From Flammeovirgaceae bacterium (GTDB taxonomy: Bacteria > Bacteroidota > Bacteroidia > Cytophagales > Flammeovirgaceae): DNA of 40,282 nucleotides. Below, in pieces: positions 7,421 through 15,648 of this stretch. Each line of letters begins with the position of its first letter. Position 1 is the first letter of the stretch. The translations under genes were made by a program, and so were the position numbers. The stretch spans positions 1-40,282 of the forward strand of contig JAHQVQ010000357.1 of assembly GCA_019634305.1 (NCBI GenBank), in the 5' to 3' direction. The notes under the pieces were generated by a model. That model worked only from the letters and a program-made list of their open reading frames with translations. It made no database searches and was not told the DNA's origin.

Positions 7421-8224
7421 TTAAGGCTGATTTTTGGCAATTTTCTTAAGCTTTTTTAGAATACGATAGGTTTTTATTTTAGCATTTACTTCTGTCAATT
7501 CCAATAAAAAACCCATTTCCTTAAATGATCTTCCTTCAAAAAATCTCAATTCCAAAAATTGTAATTCCTCAGGGTCGAGATTTTCTAATAATTTTACCAC
7601 AAGTTGACTTTTATCTACTTCTACATGCCCTGGACTAATTTCAAAGAATAAATCTTCCACATGGTTTTGCTTAAGGCTCACCGCTCTTGGATGGCTTTTT
7701 TGACTTCTGAAAAACTGATTAATTTCATTGATAGCAATTCTGAAAAGCCATGCAGAAAATGGAACACCAGTAAATTGAAATTTTTTGATATTCTTAAGGC
7801 ATTTATAAAAAACAAGGGAAGTGATTTCCGCAGTAACATCTTCCTCATCAATTCTGCGATCTACAAAAATAAAAATGGAATCGTAATACTTTTCATAAAT
7901 CGGGGCAAAAAACTTTGGGTTTTTCTGTGCATTAGCCACCATTTGGTATTCTGCCTTAATCTCCTCTTCGGTTTTATGAAATTGAGAGGAAGAGGCCCAA
8001 AGGATTTGAAAAAGCCTCAACAAATTAATATTGGCTATCCAATTGGGAAATTCTAATAACAATGGCCGATACACCAAAACAATCCAGGTTAATAAATTTT
8101 CTAAACGTGGTGGGAAAAACAGTTCCCATTTCAAATAAAGGAAATAGAATGAAATTATTCTTCTATTTTCTATTTGTTTTTCCATAGCCTGATGATTGAG
8201 GCATAAAACGGTAGTACCGGCCAT
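7421..8224 (-). CDS. RNA polymerase sigma-70 factor, ECF-like
   Basis: A probable alternative sigma factor. Seen in the C-terminal 190 residues: region 2 with EEDVTAEITSLVFYKCLKNI and the -10 recognition part FSAWLFRIAINEINQFFRSQ, a short linker, and region 4 LENLDPEELQFLELRFFEGR followed by a degenerate helix-turn-helix MGFLLELTEVNAKIKTYRIL. The N-terminus is uncertain: the first 80 residues before SSSQFHKTEEEIKAEY look partly like translated leader. ATGs exist at 8224 and 8185; a non-ATG start nearer the FPNWIANINLLRLF segment is possible. No obvious anti-sigma gene is adjacent. Confidence 0.8.
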   Translation of the reverse strand: MAGTTVLCLNHQAMEKQIENRRIISFYFLYLKWELFFPPRLENLLTWIVLVYRPLLLEFPNWIANINLLRLFQILWASSSQFHKTEEEIKAEYQMVANAQKNPKFFAPIYEKYYDSIFIFVDRRIDEEDVTAEITSLVFYKCLKNIKKFQFTGVPFSAWLFRIAINEINQFFRSQKSHPRAVSLKQNHVEDLFFEISPGHVEVDKSQLVVKLLENLDPEELQFLELRFFEGRSFKEMGFLLELTEVNAKIKTYRILKKLKKIAKNQP

Positions 8225-8579
8225 ATCTTTTTAATTTAAGGTTTTATAGCGAACCGCTATGGGTTTGTTTATAGGGAGCATCTATTGTAAGTATTTGAAT
8301 TCCAAATGGCAAACAACTTATATTTTCCCAGACCAATTTCCAATTGCTATATTAGGTTTAGATTTTTTAGTTTAATTCGGTAGTAATGAAGATAATTTTC
8401 TAAACCAGAACACCTTCTTTATCAAAAGCTATTAAGTAAGTACAACACTATAACTTTTATTTTTTTACATTTATAAGAAGCCAGATGTTAGAAATCTGAA
8501 GTTGGAATTATTTCTCATCTTGTTTGCTGAAAAGATAGCCTACCTCTAACTTCTATCATCCGACTTCATTATTGGTTGG
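8225..8579. other. 355-base intergenic region between gldM and the sigma factor gene
   Basis: No gene is seen. It holds a small hairpin at 8246-8260 and a pair of degenerate GAAGTTAGAGG-like stretches at about 8482-8510 and, inverted, 8545-8570, which may fold and end the gldM transcript. Confidence 0.5.
8246..8260. other. Hairpin ATAGCG-AAC-CGCTAT
   Basis: A perfect 6-bp stem, 22 bases upstream of the annotated sigma factor start. The same hairpin with loop AAA occurs at 40217-40231, and the half-site TAGCGAA recurs in the pckA palindrome. Confidence 0.45.
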
Positions 8580-10175
8580 TTAGTTAATAGGATAATAAAT
8601 TACCTGTAAACCCATTTTCACTTCTTCTCTTTCACTTTTATAATTCAATCTTTCCACTTTATGGATTTGCATTACCAATTGGTCACCAGGTTTTGCCTTT
8701 TCATGAAATTTTCTAAGATTAACCTCATCTTTTTTAAATCGATCAGAAAATACATTTCTATTATTTCTCACAATCATTAGTTCCCAATCAGTCACTTTAT
8801 ATCGAGCATCCTGAGGATTGAATTCTTTGAAATCGGCATCTGGAAAAGCTATAGCTTTAATTCTTCTGGGTAAACTACCTCCTTTCACCGGATTTAAGGG
8901 TTTATTACCGTTGTAAATCTTGACAGTTGGCAATGGAATTGGTTTTACCCTAAATGATTGTTTTCCAATCTCAACGCCATTGTTTTTTACCAATATTTCC
9001 ACTTTTTTGGCTTTTGGAATCACTGTTACTTTTCCAGGGGAATTCCCTTTTTCATATTGAGCCCCAGTTATTTTAAACTCAGGATTATAGTGAATGCCTA
9101 ATTCTGGCACTCGTACATTTAGCTCATTTCCACAGTTATAATATAAAGCCTGAATAGCGGCAGACTCGAATTGTAGATTTGGTTTTTGTACTACGAATTC
9201 CTCTGTAAATTCATAGGTCTTTGGTCCGGCAGGCGTATTGATTTGAATCGTTCCACTCCACATTTTTTTAGATTTCCCATCTACCCCAAAATTACTGCTA
9301 TTAGCCATAAACTCTACGCTTCCTTTGCCATCCAACCCAACTTCTACATTCCCGGCTGAGGTAGTTATTTGAGGTTTGGCTACGGAAGAAGAAGCCACCA
9401 ACATCACAGTTGCTTTATAGGGAGCCCCTGCTGTTACCACCTTTGATTCAGGGCTTACAAATGCTTCTACCTGATCGAATGGTATTTCTTCCAATCCTAC
9501 TTTATCTGCCAGAACATCTAGCGCTTTGGATTCAATTCTCACTACTTCATTTTCAAATTGGCTTAGCACCGCCATGGCTGCAATCATAGGTGTTTCCTCA
9601 AAATTCAAGTGAGCAAAATCTTTATTTTTTTGGTCTTTATCATTTTTAAACCGATCTATTTCCTTTGCATCCAGTGCAATACTTGGAATATTCAATGCTG
9701 AATCATATTTGGAAATTTTTTGAGCATAGGCATTCAGTAACTTTTTCAATTTATAAGCCTTGCCATCTTTCGAATCTCCTTTTCCCAAAGTAATTTGCAT
9801 TACCTTTTCATCTTCTTCAACACCTATATAGCTCTGATTTTCGTCCAAACCTCCAGTAATCTCCACAATTTCCTCTCTTAAAGCTTCAATTTCTTTTATT
9901 ACAATATCGGTTTCAGCCATCACTTCTTTAGCCATCCTTACTACCTTTAAATCTTCCAGTTTATTTCCCCGGTCTTTAACCGAAAGCTTTATTCCCTCAA
10001 ACACTCTTAAATTTTCTTTTCTGATGGAGGAAACCGAATGTTGTAAACTTTCATCTATTAGGAGAAATTTATCCAACACTGTATTCGTAACCTGAAGTGC
10101 AAGCATAGCAATCAAAACGATGTACATTAACCCAATCATTTTTTGCCTTGACGTTTCTTTATTTGAACCTGCCAT
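8580..10175 (-). CDS. gldM: GldM-family protein (gliding motility / type IX secretion)
   Basis: GldM forms, with GldL, the proton-driven motor of gliding and of the type IX secretion system, with one N-terminal membrane helix and a long periplasmic shaft. Seen: the very characteristic start MAGSNKETSRQKMIGLMYIV with a helix at about residues 14-32, then a helical D1-like region (about 35-230), then beta-rich domains ending in MGLQVIYYPIN. Its 531 residues are normal for the family. Unusual: gldK, gldL and gldN are absent on both sides, whereas the standard locus is gldKLMN. This is therefore a solitary copy or paralog, and assigning the motility role is inference. Confidence 0.88.
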   Translation of the reverse strand: MAGSNKETSRQKMIGLMYIVLIAMLALQVTNTVLDKFLLIDESLQHSVSSIRKENLRVFEGIKLSVKDRGNKLEDLKVVRMAKEVMAETDIVIKEIEALREEIVEITGGLDENQSYIGVEEDEKVMQITLGKGDSKDGKAYKLKKLLNAYAQKISKYDSALNIPSIALDAKEIDRFKNDKDQKNKDFAHLNFEETPMIAAMAVLSQFENEVVRIESKALDVLADKVGLEEIPFDQVEAFVSPESKVVTAGAPYKATVMLVASSSVAKPQITTSAGNVEVGLDGKGSVEFMANSSNFGVDGKSKKMWSGTIQINTPAGPKTYEFTEEFVVQKPNLQFESAAIQALYYNCGNELNVRVPELGIHYNPEFKITGAQYEKGNSPGKVTVIPKAKKVEILVKNNGVEIGKQSFRVKPIPLPTVKIYNGNKPLNPVKGGSLPRRIKAIAFPDADFKEFNPQDARYKVTDWELMIVRNNRNVFSDRFKKDEVNLRKFHEKAKPGDQLVMQIHKVERLNYKSEREEVKMGLQVIYYPIN

Positions 10176-10574
10176 AATTGTATTTTAAGAGTTTGTTTTC
10201 TGTTTATGAGCATTTTTAACTTTTGTTTTTCTTGGTTAAAATGGTCATTTGCAACCAAAAGGATAAAATTTAATCATGCTCTTATATGCTCCTCATAATA
10301 CAGGTGCATAAAAAAGGTACACTTCAATCCAAACTTTTTGAAAAACTAATTTAAAATCATTTGTAGTTCACCAATTATTACCGATTTCTTAACATTCAAG
10401 AAGCTTCAGGAATGCTTATTTTAATGGGGAATCAACAGTGTTTTAAATTTTAAATTCATAGAAATACCGTAAAAACCTTTTTCTAAATTGCCGGGAAATT
10501 TTGCAGCCTGCATCAATCCTAAAACATAAATCAGGTAGGCTAAAACGCGTTTTTCACAATTCAATTAAAAGCAA
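10176..10574. other. 399-base divergent region between gldM and btaA
   Basis: It contains the AGAGC-bounded element at 10206-10283 close to gldM. Near btaA, AAATTTTG at 10496-10503 is one base from a -7 box. Otherwise the DNA is AT-rich with no open frame of note. Confidence 0.6.
10206..10283 (-). repeat. AGAGC-bounded intergenic element, short copy
   Basis: Read towards gldM it starts AGAGCATGATTAAATTTTA and ends AAAAGTTAAAAATGCTCA. It aligns over its length with the element upstream of nagZ but lacks an internal block of about 18 bases (the GGGGACACCTAG part). It ends about 30 bases before the gldM start and has the same orientation relative to its gene as the nagZ copy. Confidence 0.65.
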
Positions 10575-11750
10575 ATGGGTATACAATTACAAAAAACAAT
10601 CAACGGATTAAAGGATAACATTTTCAGGGAGATTCATTCCAAAAACCTGGTATATAATGCCTGCTGGGAAGACCCAAGGGTGGATAGGGAATTATTAAAA
10701 TTTACAGAAGAAAGTAAAATTGTAATGATTACCAGTGCCGGATGTAATGCGCTTGATTATTTACTGGATAATCCTCAATCAATTGATGCCATAGATGTAA
10801 ACCCTAAGCAAAATGCCCTTTTAGCTTTAAAAATCGCCTTATTTGAGCAAGGAAGATTTGATCATCTTTTTGCCATGTTTGGAAAAGGCCATTATAAAGA
10901 AAGTAGAAAGCTTTACGAAGAAAGCCTGAGAGATTTACTTCCAGAATATGCCCAACAATTTTGGGATAAAAAGCTGAAGTATTTTTATGAATCAAGAATA
11001 AGAAAATCTTTTTACTTCAATGGTACTTCCGGAAGCTTTGCCTGGTGGATGAACAATTTTTTTGACAGTAATAAATCCTTAAGAAAACTAACTTATAACC
11101 TTGTTCATGCTAAATCTGTTGATGAACAGGAAAAAGTTTACAATCAGATAGAACCAAAGCTTTTTAATAATTTTATAAAATGGGTTTTGGGAAGACAGAT
11201 TACCATGTCGATGCTGGGAGTTCCAAGACCTCAAAAACAACTTATCCTAGATCAGTTTCCTGGAGGTGTTCCTTCTTATATTTCAGCCAGCCTCAGGCAT
11301 GTTTTCACCAAACTTCCCATTCATGAAAACTACTTTTGGCATGCCTACATTACAGGAAGTTATAGCAAAACCTGCTGCCCTGAATATTTAAACTTTGAAC
11401 ATTTCCAGGAATTAAGAGAAAGAACATCAAAACTTAATCTGCATAACAATACTATTTCAGGTTTCTTAAAAGAAAATCCGGGAAATTATAGCCATTATAT
11501 TTTATTAGACCATCAGGATTGGTTGGCTTCTCATGATCCTGAAGCACTAAATGAGGAATGGGAATTAATCCTAAAAAATAGTTTCCCAGGTACAAAAATA
11601 TTAATGAGATCAGCCGCATTAGATATTGATTTTTTACCCCAATTTGTAAAAAAAGCAGTGACCTTCCAAACTACAAATGATCTGATAGACTTCCATAAAA
11701 GAGACAGAGTAGGTACTTATGGAAGTGTTTATATGGGCACAGTGAAATAA
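10575..11750 (+). CDS. btaA: BtaA-like S-adenosylmethionine:diacylglycerol 3-amino-3-carboxypropyl transferase (DUF3419)
   Basis: The family moves the 3-amino-3-carboxypropyl group of S-adenosylmethionine to diacylglycerol, the first step to betaine lipids, on the inner face of the membrane. Seen: KNLVYNACWEDPRVDRELL, the SAM-binding ITSAGCNALDYLLD followed by IDAIDVNPKQNALLALK (about residues 52-88), HYILLDHQDWL and a C-terminal LMRSAA motif, all DUF3419 hallmarks. Its 391 residues fit. The methyltransferase BtaB that completes the betaine headgroup is not next to it, so the product could stop at the homoserine ether lipid or another acceptor could be used. A metallophosphoesterase follows in the same direction. 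Confidence 0.8.
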   Translation: MGIQLQKTINGLKDNIFREIHSKNLVYNACWEDPRVDRELLKFTEESKIVMITSAGCNALDYLLDNPQSIDAIDVNPKQNALLALKIALFEQGRFDHLFAMFGKGHYKESRKLYEESLRDLLPEYAQQFWDKKLKYFYESRIRKSFYFNGTSGSFAWWMNNFFDSNKSLRKLTYNLVHAKSVDEQEKVYNQIEPKLFNNFIKWVLGRQITMSMLGVPRPQKQLILDQFPGGVPSYISASLRHVFTKLPIHENYFWHAYITGSYSKTCCPEYLNFEHFQELRERTSKLNLHNNTISGFLKENPGNYSHYILLDHQDWLASHDPEALNEEWELILKNSFPGTKILMRSAALDIDFLPQFVKKAVTFQTTNDLIDFHKRDRVGTYGSVYMGTVK

Positions 11751-11888
11751 GTTTTGACTTTAAGAAAAAATTATTTTTAAAACTTTATTCACTAAAAAAA
11801 CAGAAAATTAATGTTCAGGGGCCTTCAGTTTTATTGATTAGTCAATTTCATTTTTCAGTTCAGGCCATGGCACTGATCCTTAATTTCA

Positions 11889-11896
11889 TAAATTCG
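11889..11896 (+). promoter_or_regulatory. Possible -7 box of the metallophosphoesterase gene
   Basis: TAAATTCG followed by CAG resembles the common Bacteroidota TAAATTTGCAG with one change. It lies 27 bases before the ATG at 11924 and is one reason for preferring that start. Confidence 0.35.
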
Positions 11897-11923
11897 CAGA
11901 AACAATTTGCCGACTTTCTCAAA

Positions 11924-12997
11924 ATGGAAGAGAAAAAAAAAGGAGTAGTTTATTCCCTACTCAACAATTTATTTAAAAATTCACCCAAAGTTTCAATCGA
12001 TAAAAAAGATAAGATTGTAATATTTAGCGATCTCCATATGGGTGATGGCGGGAAAAATGATGACTTTAAGCAAAGTGCCGATTTATTTAAAACATCTCTT
12101 AAAAAGTATTACCTCAAAAAGAAATACAAACTGGTATTGAATGGGGATGTAGAAGAATTGCAGCGATTCGATTGGGATAAAATTGTTAAAAGATGGCAGG
12201 AGATATACGATATTTTTGATGAATTTCAACAAGCTGGGAACTTCTACAAAATTATTGGCAATCATGATATTGGGTTGCATGCAGAAGGTTTTCCAGATCA
12301 AAAATATCCTATTTTAGATGCATTGACTTTAAAATATAAAGACAATAATATTTTCCTTTTCCATGGTCATCAGGCCTCAAAGAAATATAGTGAACACAAT
12401 GCCTTGGTGGGGTATTCTCTTCGATACCTTGCCAATCCACTTGGAATTAAAAACTTCACGGTTTCCCATAACAGCCGAAAACAATACAAAATAGAAAAAA
12501 ATGCCTACCAGTTTGCAAGCCAAAATAAAATAGTATCCGTAATTGGTCATACCCATCGGCCTTTATTCGAATCTCTGAGTAAATTTGAACGCATTAGGGC
12601 TAGAGTAGAACAATTATGCAGAGAGTATTCTTCCATGGATAATGAAACTGGCAAACCTCTTAAAAAATTGATTAGACTCTATAAAAAGGAACTGGAAAAG
12701 ATTCATGAAAACAATTCATCTGAAGAATTGAAAAAGGGACAAATTTACAATTCTCTGATTAATATCCCCTGTCTATTTAATTCTGGTTGTGTTATTGGAA
12801 AACGGGGAATGACTTGTCTGGAAATTTCGAATGGCGAAATTAATCTCGTACACTGGTTTGATAAAAATACATCAAAAAAATACTTGAATCATAATGGATA
12901 TGAACCCGACCAGCTAGAAAAGTCTAACTATTACAGAATGATAATCAATAAGGAAAAATTGAATTACATTTTTACCAGAATTAACTTGTTGACTTAA
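11924..12997 (+). CDS. Calcineurin-like metallophosphoesterase
   Basis: A dinuclear-metal phosphoesterase, probably cytosolic; the substrate is unknown. Seen: FSDLHMGDG, LNGDVEEL, GNHD, FHGHQ and IGHTHRP in the order that ligates the two metals, resembling the UDP-diacylglucosamine hydrolase side of the superfamily. Start choice: the frame continues upstream to a TTG at 11834 and an ATG at 11867, but 11924 gives about 34 residues before the first metal motif, normal here, and follows a -7-like box; this is uncertain. An insertion of about 55 charged residues (RIRARVEQLCREY...SSEELKKGQ) follows GHTH. It could be co-transcribed with btaA. Its stop codon abuts an intergenic element. Confidence 0.85.
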   Translation: MEEKKKGVVYSLLNNLFKNSPKVSIDKKDKIVIFSDLHMGDGGKNDDFKQSADLFKTSLKKYYLKKKYKLVLNGDVEELQRFDWDKIVKRWQEIYDIFDEFQQAGNFYKIIGNHDIGLHAEGFPDQKYPILDALTLKYKDNNIFLFHGHQASKKYSEHNALVGYSLRYLANPLGIKNFTVSHNSRKQYKIEKNAYQFASQNKIVSVIGHTHRPLFESLSKFERIRARVEQLCREYSSMDNETGKPLKKLIRLYKKELEKIHENNSSEELKKGQIYNSLINIPCLFNSGCVIGKRGMTCLEISNGEINLVHWFDKNTSKKYLNHNGYEPDQLEKSNYYRMIINKEKLNYIFTRINLLT

Positions 12998-13105
12998 TAA
13001 GTAGTAATTCAAAATTAACCATGTATTATTTTGGTATAAAAGACTGATAGAGAGATTGCTATTTCTCGGAAATAATGGTACCCGGTGTGGAGCACAGGTG
13101 CTTAA
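12998..13105 (+). repeat. Intergenic element subfamily 2, copy 1
   Basis: It starts TAAGTAGTAATTCAAAATTA directly after the metallophosphoesterase stop codon and ends GAGCACAGGTGCTTAA. Inverted, it matches 36454-36559 over its whole length and, less a 14-bp block, 38026-38118. It carries the palindrome AGCAC-AG-GTGCT at its right end. No other terminator is seen for the upstream gene. Confidence 0.9.
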
Positions 13106-13155
13106 AAAAGCTTTCATTTTTTAACTGGAATTCAACTAAACTTTAAGATACAATT

Positions 13156-13247
13156 AGAGCATGTTTAAATTTTAATTGGGGACACCTAGTCCTTTCAGCT
13201 GCAAAATGACATTTTTCAATTCAAAAAACAAAACTTAAACAAGCTCT
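13156..13247 (+). repeat. AGAGC-bounded intergenic element, complete copy
   Basis: The ends AGAGCATGTTTAA (13156-13168) and TTAAACAAGCTCT (13235-13247) are inverted repeats with 12 of 13 matches. Inside are the hairpin GGAC-ACCTA-GTCC and the palindrome CAGCTG. A shorter copy lies upstream of gldM. It ends just before the -7 box of the nagZ gene. Confidence 0.7.
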
Positions 13248-13250
13248 TAT

Positions 13251-13258
13251 TAGTTTTG
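13251..13258 (+). promoter_or_regulatory. -7 box of the nagZ-like gene
   Basis: TAGTTTTG fits TAnnTTTG, 34 bases before the ATG. It follows the AGAGC element by 3 bases, so that element would occupy the -33 region and could act as a promoter-proximal control site. Confidence 0.5.
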
Positions 13259-13292
13259 AGTCATAAACAACACATAACTAAAGAATTTTTTC

Positions 13293-15017
13293 ATGAGACC
13301 TGCTTTTTTAGATTACCTGGAACATTCATGGGTATTAAAAACACTTCAAAAACTCAGCCCTGAAGAAAGAATTGCCCAGCTAATTCATGTGGCTGGATAT
13401 TCTAATCGAGAGGAAAATCATGAAAAGGACCTCTTAAATCTGATAGAAAAACTGGGTATTGGAGGGATTATTTTCTTTCAGGGAACTCCTGAAAAACAAG
13501 CCCAAATGGTGAATCGTTTTCAGGAAAAATCCAAAGTGCCTTTAATGATTTCCATCGATGGAGAATGGGGACTTGCCATGCGGTTGAATAATTCCACAGC
13601 ATTTCCTTACCAAATGGCCTTGGGAGCGATGCAAGACAATGAACTGATTTATGAAATGGGAAGAGAAATTGGTAAGCATTGTAAACGAGCAGGAATTCAA
13701 GTCAACTTTGCCCCAGTTGCCGATATCAACAATAATCCTGAAAATCCAGTAATTAGCTTTCGATCTTTTGGAGAAAATAAAGAAAAAGTAGCTGAAAAAG
13801 CTATCCAATATATGAAAGGGCTTCAGGATGAAGGAGTGTTGGCCTGTGCAAAACATTTCCCGGGTCATGGGGATACCAGTACAGATTCCCATTTCGGGTT
13901 GCCGGTCATCAGTCATAGCAAGGAAAGATTTGAAGAAACCGAACTTTATCCTTTTAGAGAACTAATTGAAGAAGGCATAGCCAGTATGATGATTGCTCAC
14001 CTGAATGTTCCAGCAATTGACCCAACGCCCAACATGGCTTCAACACTTTCAAAACCGATTATTACAGATTTATTAAAAGGCGATCTGGGATTCGAAGGAC
14101 TCACTTTTACCGATGCACTTGATATGAAAGGAGTGGCTGATTTATTCCCCACCGGAGTAGTTGATGCAAAGGCTTTATTGGCTGGAAATGATGTCTTATT
14201 ATTTACGGTTGATCCGGAAAAAGCGATTGAGGAAATCAAAAACGCCATTGAAAATGGTGAGATTACTCAAGAAGAAATCGATTGGAGATGTCAGAAAGTA
14301 TTAGCAGCAAAAAGATGGGCAGGACTTAATAAATTTCAGCCAATAGAAACCGAAAGAATTGGTGCTGAATTAAATAACAATTTTTCTAAAAAGCTCAATT
14401 TAAAATTAGCAGAGAAAACAGTCACACTTTTGAAAAATGATGGTAATTTAATTCCATTAAAACATGAAGAAAGGGTGTTGGTCATTTCCCTAAAAGCAAA
14501 AGAGGTAGTTCCTGTTTTCCACAAACCAGAATTGGCAAAACAACTACAACACCATTTTAAAAGTAAAGAGGATCAAACAAATGAAGCTGATGCTACGATC
14601 TTTCAGAATGTAGTTTCAGAAAAAATAAATGCTGAATCTCTTTTGTTAAATGATGAACTAAATGGAAAAACGCTGGAAGATATTAAAGACACAATTGCTG
14701 GCTACTATAAGATCATTTTAGGAATTCATAAACTGGCAATGAAACCCAGAGAGGACTTTGGTATAAGTGACCATATGAAAAGTTTAGTTAACTATATTTC
14801 AGGATTGGATAGTGGAATTATATCTGTTTTTGGAAATGCTTATGCACTCCATAAATTTGAAAATATTCAGAATGCTAAAAGTTTAATTTTAACTTATCAA
14901 GAATCGGAATACACTCAAAAAAGTGCAGCAAAATTGATATTGGGAAAGATTACGGCTGAAGGAAAATTGCCTGTATCTGTAAATGAATATTTTCAATTTG
15001 GCGATGGGATTGTTTAG
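13293..15017 (+). CDS. nagZ: Glycoside hydrolase family 3, NagZ-like beta-N-acetylglucosaminidase
   Basis: It probably removes GlcNAc from anhydro-muropeptides in the cytosol during peptidoglycan recycling. Seen: the GH3 barrel with ISIDGEWGLAMRL, the NagZ loop KHFPGHGDTSTDSH (about residues 187-200) carrying the Asp/His pair typical of NagZ, and the nucleophile region FTDALDMKG with Asp274. A C-terminal domain (about 360-574) is present, making it longer (574 aa) than the roughly 340-residue proteobacterial NagZ but usual in Bacteroidota. No signal peptide is seen, which argues for a cytosolic role and against an exported beta-glucosidase. anmK in this window supplies a later step. Confidence 0.82.
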   Translation: MRPAFLDYLEHSWVLKTLQKLSPEERIAQLIHVAGYSNREENHEKDLLNLIEKLGIGGIIFFQGTPEKQAQMVNRFQEKSKVPLMISIDGEWGLAMRLNNSTAFPYQMALGAMQDNELIYEMGREIGKHCKRAGIQVNFAPVADINNNPENPVISFRSFGENKEKVAEKAIQYMKGLQDEGVLACAKHFPGHGDTSTDSHFGLPVISHSKERFEETELYPFRELIEEGIASMMIAHLNVPAIDPTPNMASTLSKPIITDLLKGDLGFEGLTFTDALDMKGVADLFPTGVVDAKALLAGNDVLLFTVDPEKAIEEIKNAIENGEITQEEIDWRCQKVLAAKRWAGLNKFQPIETERIGAELNNNFSKKLNLKLAEKTVTLLKNDGNLIPLKHEERVLVISLKAKEVVPVFHKPELAKQLQHHFKSKEDQTNEADATIFQNVVSEKINAESLLLNDELNGKTLEDIKDTIAGYYKIILGIHKLAMKPREDFGISDHMKSLVNYISGLDSGIISVFGNAYALHKFENIQNAKSLILTYQESEYTQKSAAKLILGKITAEGKLPVSVNEYFQFGDGIV

Positions 15018-15038
15018 AGGCTGGAAGTTAGAGGCCAG

Positions 15039-15057
15039 AAAAAACCTCCGGTTTTTA
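15039..15057. terminator. Bidirectional terminator between nagZ and nuoJ
   Basis: AAAAACC-TCC-GGTTTTT (15040-15056) lies between convergent genes, 22 bases after the nagZ stop codon. It is surrounded by degenerate GGAAGTTAGAGG-type sequence and its inverse (15020-15092), which could extend the stem. Confidence 0.6.
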
Positions 15058-15092
15058 TTCTAATTTCTAGATTCTAACCTCTAGTTTCCAAT

Positions 15093-15614
15093 TCAAACTT
15101 TTTTACCAGAAATAAAAGTAGCTCCAATAAGTGCAGCTAGTAAAAGGAATCCCGCTATTTCTAATGGAAAAACACTATCCGTCATCAGGTTGATACCAAT
15201 CTGATTTACGGTGGAAAGGGTGATTATATTTTCACTTGAAATGGCTTGTTTGATCCAGGGTAATTCATTGAAATTGATGGAGAAAACGGAAGTGACTAAT
15301 AGGGCAAAATAAGCGATCCCTATGGCTATTCCGATAAATTTATTTCTATCACCGGAATACACACGAACTTCTCCCCTTTTGTTGGTAAACATGATTCCAA
15401 AAATCAATAAAATAAGAATACCACCTACATATACCATAATTTGGGTAACGGCCAGAAAATCAGCTCTGGTGAAGACATACAAAGCAGCCATTCCCAATAA
15501 AGTCCCCAACAGGCATATGGCACTATAAAGCACATTCTTGCTAAAAATGATCATTAAAGCACTAATCAGGGTTAACCCAGCAAATGCGTAAAAAAATCCT
15601 AATTCTATTGTCAT
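15093..15614 (-). CDS. nuoJ: NADH-quinone oxidoreductase subunit J
   Basis: A membrane subunit of respiratory complex I that contributes to proton-channel coupling. Its 173 residues begin at the ATG at 15614 (MTIELGFFYAFAGL); an upstream in-frame start five codons earlier is less likely. Seen: five hydrophobic helices, including the conserved ALYVFTRADFLAVTQIMVYV and VGGILILLIFGIMFTN with its family pi-bulge region. It follows nuoI by 34 bases in the same direction, so the two form an operon. Unusually, nuoK-N do not follow; the next gene is the convergent nagZ. Confidence 0.92.
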   Translation of the reverse strand: MTIELGFFYAFAGLTLISALMIIFSKNVLYSAICLLGTLLGMAALYVFTRADFLAVTQIMVYVGGILILLIFGIMFTNKRGEVRVYSGDRNKFIGIAIGIAYFALLVTSVFSINFNELPWIKQAISSENIITLSTVNQIGINLMTDSVFPLEIAGFLLLAALIGATFISGKKV

Positions 15615-15648
15615 ATTAATATTATACAATTGGCAATTTCACTAAAAC

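Noticed and set aside
7661-8056. 131-codon open frame antisense to the sigma factor gene
   Set aside because: It overlaps the conserved sigma regions 2 and 4 on the other strand; no family seen.
10300-10320. ACAGGTGCATAAAAAAGG resembling the end of intergenic element subfamily 2
   Set aside because: Only about 17 bases are similar and the rest of the element is absent; too short to call a copy.
11834-11923. N-terminal extension of the metallophosphoesterase from a TTG at 11834
   Set aside because: The added residues are not family-like and the stretch contains a -7-like box; the ATG at 11924 fits better.
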